The notes under the pieces: generated by a model
Seen by the model: only the letters and a program-made list of their open reading frames with translations
What the model was told of the DNA's origin: nothing
The model's database searches: none
Assembly: GCA_937858165.1 (NCBI GenBank)
Contig: CALLZA010000486.1
Location: 1 to 6,821, forward strand
Source: an uncultured Ardenticatenia bacterium
GTDB lineage: Bacteria; Chloroflexota; Anaerolineae; Promineifilales; Promineifilaceae
DNA: 6,821 bases
Reading direction: 5' to 3'
Shown here: piece after piece, positions 5,239 to 6,821 of the stretch
Layout: every line of letters begins with the position of its first letter
Numbering within the stretch: the stretch's first letter is position 1
Program-made: the position numbers and the translations under genes

Positions 5239-5367
5239 ACCGTCCTGGGTGGCACCCTCGGGTCTATCACATTGTCCCGCCACCCGTGGCCGGTGCTGTC
5301 CGTCACGGTCACATGGCAACGCAAGAGGCCCGTGTGACTCTCTTCAGGGATGTAACGGTTGGGAAGT
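5239..5367 (+). promoter_or_regulatory. Structured leader of the rpsA-like mRNA
   Basis: Two stems are visible. GGGTGGC (5247-5253) pairs with GCCACCC (5279-5285). Positions 5307-5316 pair with 5330-5339 over 10 pairs (two G-U) with a 13-nt loop. The first segment has competing partners (ACCC at 5254-5257; GCACC 5252-5256 with GGTGC 5292-5296), so the region could switch folds. AGGGA at 5346-5350 is the best Shine-Dalgarno, 8 nt before TTG 5359 and 17 nt before ATG 5368. It matches no riboswitch that I know. Confidence 0.45.
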
Positions 5368-6405
5368 ATGAGTCAGCAGCATGGTAGGGAATCGCAGGTC
5401 GGTCCGCAAGTAGACGACGGCTATTGGACGGCTTTGTTTCGGATGGAAGAGTCCTTTGCCGCCGACGAGGCGACGATGGTGGGCGCGGCCGTCGAGGCCC
5501 CCCCCGACGCCGAACCAACTTCTGCGCGCGATGAAGCGGCTGACGCGGCTCAGCCCCACTCGGCTAGCCTCCCCACGGCACTGCCGCCCAATGACCCCTG
5601 GCGCACCGCTCAGGAAACGATGGAGGCCGACCGGCTGCTGCGCCTGCGCGTCGTCGGCCACAACAAGGGCGGGCTGCTGGTCTACTGGAACGGACTGCAA
5701 GGGTTTGTGCCCGCCTCCCAACTCATCGACTTTCCCCAGTTCCACGTGCCGCGCGAGCGGCTGCAAGCGCTGGCAGCGTGGCAAGATCGCGAACTGTCGC
5801 TTAAGATCATCGAGGTCAATCGCGGTAACAGTCGCCTCATCCTCTCCGAGCGGGCCACGCTGGTGGCGGCCGAACAGCGCGAGGTGCTGCTGCTGGGCGT
5901 GCGCCAGGGTGAGAAGCGTCAGGGCACGGTGACGAACCTGACCGACTTCGGCGCGTTCGTCGATCTGGGCGGGCTGGAGGGGCTAATCCACATCTCCGAA
6001 ATCTCCTGGAGCCGGGTGACTCATCCCAGCACCGTGCTGCGGCCGGGGCAAAAGGTGCAGGTGTTGGTGCTGAGCGTCGACAAGAGCGCCGAGCGCGTGG
6101 CGCTGAGCATGAAGCGGCTGCACAACGACCCGTGGCAAGACGTGGAGAGCCGCTACCGCCCCGACCAACTGGTGCGCGGCGTGGTCGGCAACGTCACCAC
6201 CTATGGCGCGTTCGTCATCCTGGAGGAGGAGCTTGAAGGGCTGATCCACATCTCCGAATTGGCCGAGGGCATGTTCATGCACCCGCGCGACGTGGTGCGA
6301 ACCGGCCAGGAGGTGACGGCGCGCGTGCTGAGCGTCGATGGCCGCCACAAGCGGCTGGCCCTCTCCCTGCGCGCCGTGGGCAAAGGCGCCGCGGCCGAAT
6401 CCTAG
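5368..6405 (+). CDS. rpsA: Ribosomal protein S1-like protein, three S1 domains
   Basis: RNA-binding protein expected to sit on the 30S subunit and help mRNA binding. Numbered from ATG 5368 it has 345 residues. An acidic, alanine- and proline-rich N-terminus of about 87 residues is followed by three S1 (OB-fold) repeats. Repeat 1 (88-156) contains NKGGLLVYWNGLQGFVPAS, repeat 2 (183-252) contains TDFGAFVDLGGLEGLIHIS, and repeat 3 (268-338) contains TTYGAFVILEEELEGLIHIS. These look like repeats 2-4 of the four-repeat S1 proteins; a recognisable first repeat is missing. The frame also offers TTG 5359, which has the better-spaced AGGGA, so the true start may be three codons earlier. It has a consensus promoter and a structured leader. 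The FtsK-like gene follows after 13 bp, suggesting cotranscription. A general S1-domain RNA-binding protein is the alternative. Confidence 0.92.
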   Translation: MSQQHGRESQVGPQVDDGYWTALFRMEESFAADEATMVGAAVEAPPDAEPTSARDEAADAAQPHSASLPTALPPNDPWRTAQETMEADRLLRLRVVGHNKGGLLVYWNGLQGFVPASQLIDFPQFHVPRERLQALAAWQDRELSLKIIEVNRGNSRLILSERATLVAAEQREVLLLGVRQGEKRQGTVTNLTDFGAFVDLGGLEGLIHISEISWSRVTHPSTVLRPGQKVQVLVLSVDKSAERVALSMKRLHNDPWQDVESRYRPDQLVRGVVGNVTTYGAFVILEEELEGLIHISELAEGMFMHPRDVVRTGQEVTARVLSVDGRHKRLALSLRAVGKGAAAES

Positions 6406-6418
6406 CCGGAGCCGGCCG

Positions 6419-6817
6419 ATGGCCCGCGCCGAACCCCCAACCGAGAAACCGGCCAAGCGCCGTGCCGCCGACCCTACGCCGCCTCCCCCGCCGCAGTCGT
6501 GGGATGAGCGGCTGGTCGATGGCGTTGTGGCCCGCCGCCGCGAAGTGGGCGGCGTTCTTCTCTTTCTCCTGGCTCTCATTACCCTTCTGGCCCTGGTCGG
6601 GCTGACGCAGACCGGCTGGCTCGGCTGGTGGACGCGCCTGCTTCGGCAGGGCTTTTGCTGGGGGGCGTTGGGCGTTTGTATGTTTCTCCGCGCGGTTGGG
6701 CTGCGCGTGGCGGTCGGCCGCGTCCCCCCCCCGTTCGGGCTGGGGGCGGGCCGACTTGCCGGCCCGGTCCTCCTCATCGGCACCTTCCTGGCCCTTCACA
6801 CCCCGAGTGGCCGCTGA
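6419..6817 (+). CDS. FtsK/SpoIIIE-type N-terminal membrane domain, truncated or split
   Basis: The ATG at 6419 has GGAG at 6408-6411 (7 nt) and lies 13 bp after the rpsA-like stop. The 132-residue product starts with a basic, proline-rich cytoplasmic stretch (PTPPPPP at 19-25). It continues ARRREVGGVLLFLLALITLL, a form typical of the first helix of FtsK 4TM domains, followed by hydrophobic segments near 44-63, 78-97 and 110-126. Full FtsK translocases carry a linker, an ATPase motor and a gamma domain after such a region and pump DNA at the division septum. Here a TGA at 6815-6817 closes the frame after only about three helices, with just 4 bases of window left. Either the gene is frameshifted (a nine-C run lies at 6724-6732), or this is a short 4TM-like protein. 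A longer frame with other starts exists upstream but overlaps rpsA. Confidence 0.6.
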   Translation: MARAEPPTEKPAKRRAADPTPPPPPQSWDERLVDGVVARRREVGGVLLFLLALITLLALVGLTQTGWLGWWTRLLRQGFCWGALGVCMFLRAVGLRVAVGRVPPPFGLGAGRLAGPVLLIGTFLALHTPSGR

Positions 6818-6821
6818 TTGC

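Noticed and set aside
5350..5355. Start-stop mini-ORF (ATG TAA) in the rpsA-like leader
   Set aside because: It is a six-base coincidence without its own Shine-Dalgarno. Its AGGG bases are better read as part of the ribosome site for the start at 5359 or 5368.
1..6821. tRNA or rRNA genes, phage or transposase genes
   Set aside because: I saw no cloverleaf with a TTCGA-type arm, no rRNA-like stretch, and no transposase or integrase motif in any frame.

Overview
The window is 6.8 kb of high-GC bacterial chromosome. Genes are tightly packed and intergenic spacers are filled with inverted repeats. The combination of a three-repeat S1 protein followed by an FtsK-type 4TM protein, a PlsY acyltransferase, a tocopherol-cyclase-family protein and spacer palindromes built from phased short units suggests a member of the Chloroflexota (Anaerolineae-like). 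That assignment is inference from gene content and style; no marker in the window proves it.

Layout, left to right. (1) 1-47, minus: only the first 15 codons of an unknown gene, whose ribosome binding site lies inside a predicted hairpin. (2) Plus-strand run: alanine racemase (alr), an OsmC/Ohr-family protein, a small all-helical protein resembling RsbRD N-terminal domains, a tocopherol-cyclase-family protein, and the glycerol-3-phosphate acyltransferase plsY. Spacers of about 80-200 bp separate these genes and each of the last four spacers holds a repeat or palindrome, so they look like separately transcribed genes rather than a compact operon. (3) 4438-5166, minus: a seven-helix membrane protein of unknown function, convergent with plsY. 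(4) 5167-5367: a divergent control region with a 27-bp palindrome, a near-perfect sigma-70-type promoter and a structured leader. (5) Plus: a ribosomal protein S1-like gene (rpsA) and, 13 bp later with its own Shine-Dalgarno, an FtsK-type N-terminal membrane domain that ends in a stop four bases before the window edge.

Functions. Cell-envelope supply (D-alanine for peptidoglycan from Alr; lysophosphatidate for phospholipid from PlsY), redox defence (OsmC family), translation initiation (S1) and chromosome segregation/division (FtsK-like) are mixed with two proteins of uncertain role. I see no pathway that unites them.

The most striking non-coding feature is a family of nested palindromes. 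Their arms are phased at exactly 9 bp and made of two hexamer types, CAGATT and GCAAAG. A complete 164-bp copy fills the plsY/membrane-protein convergent gap, a one-armed copy follows alr (and supplies its stop codon), and a CAGATT-only copy precedes the tocopherol-cyclase gene. A different 8-bp-phased palindrome precedes plsY.
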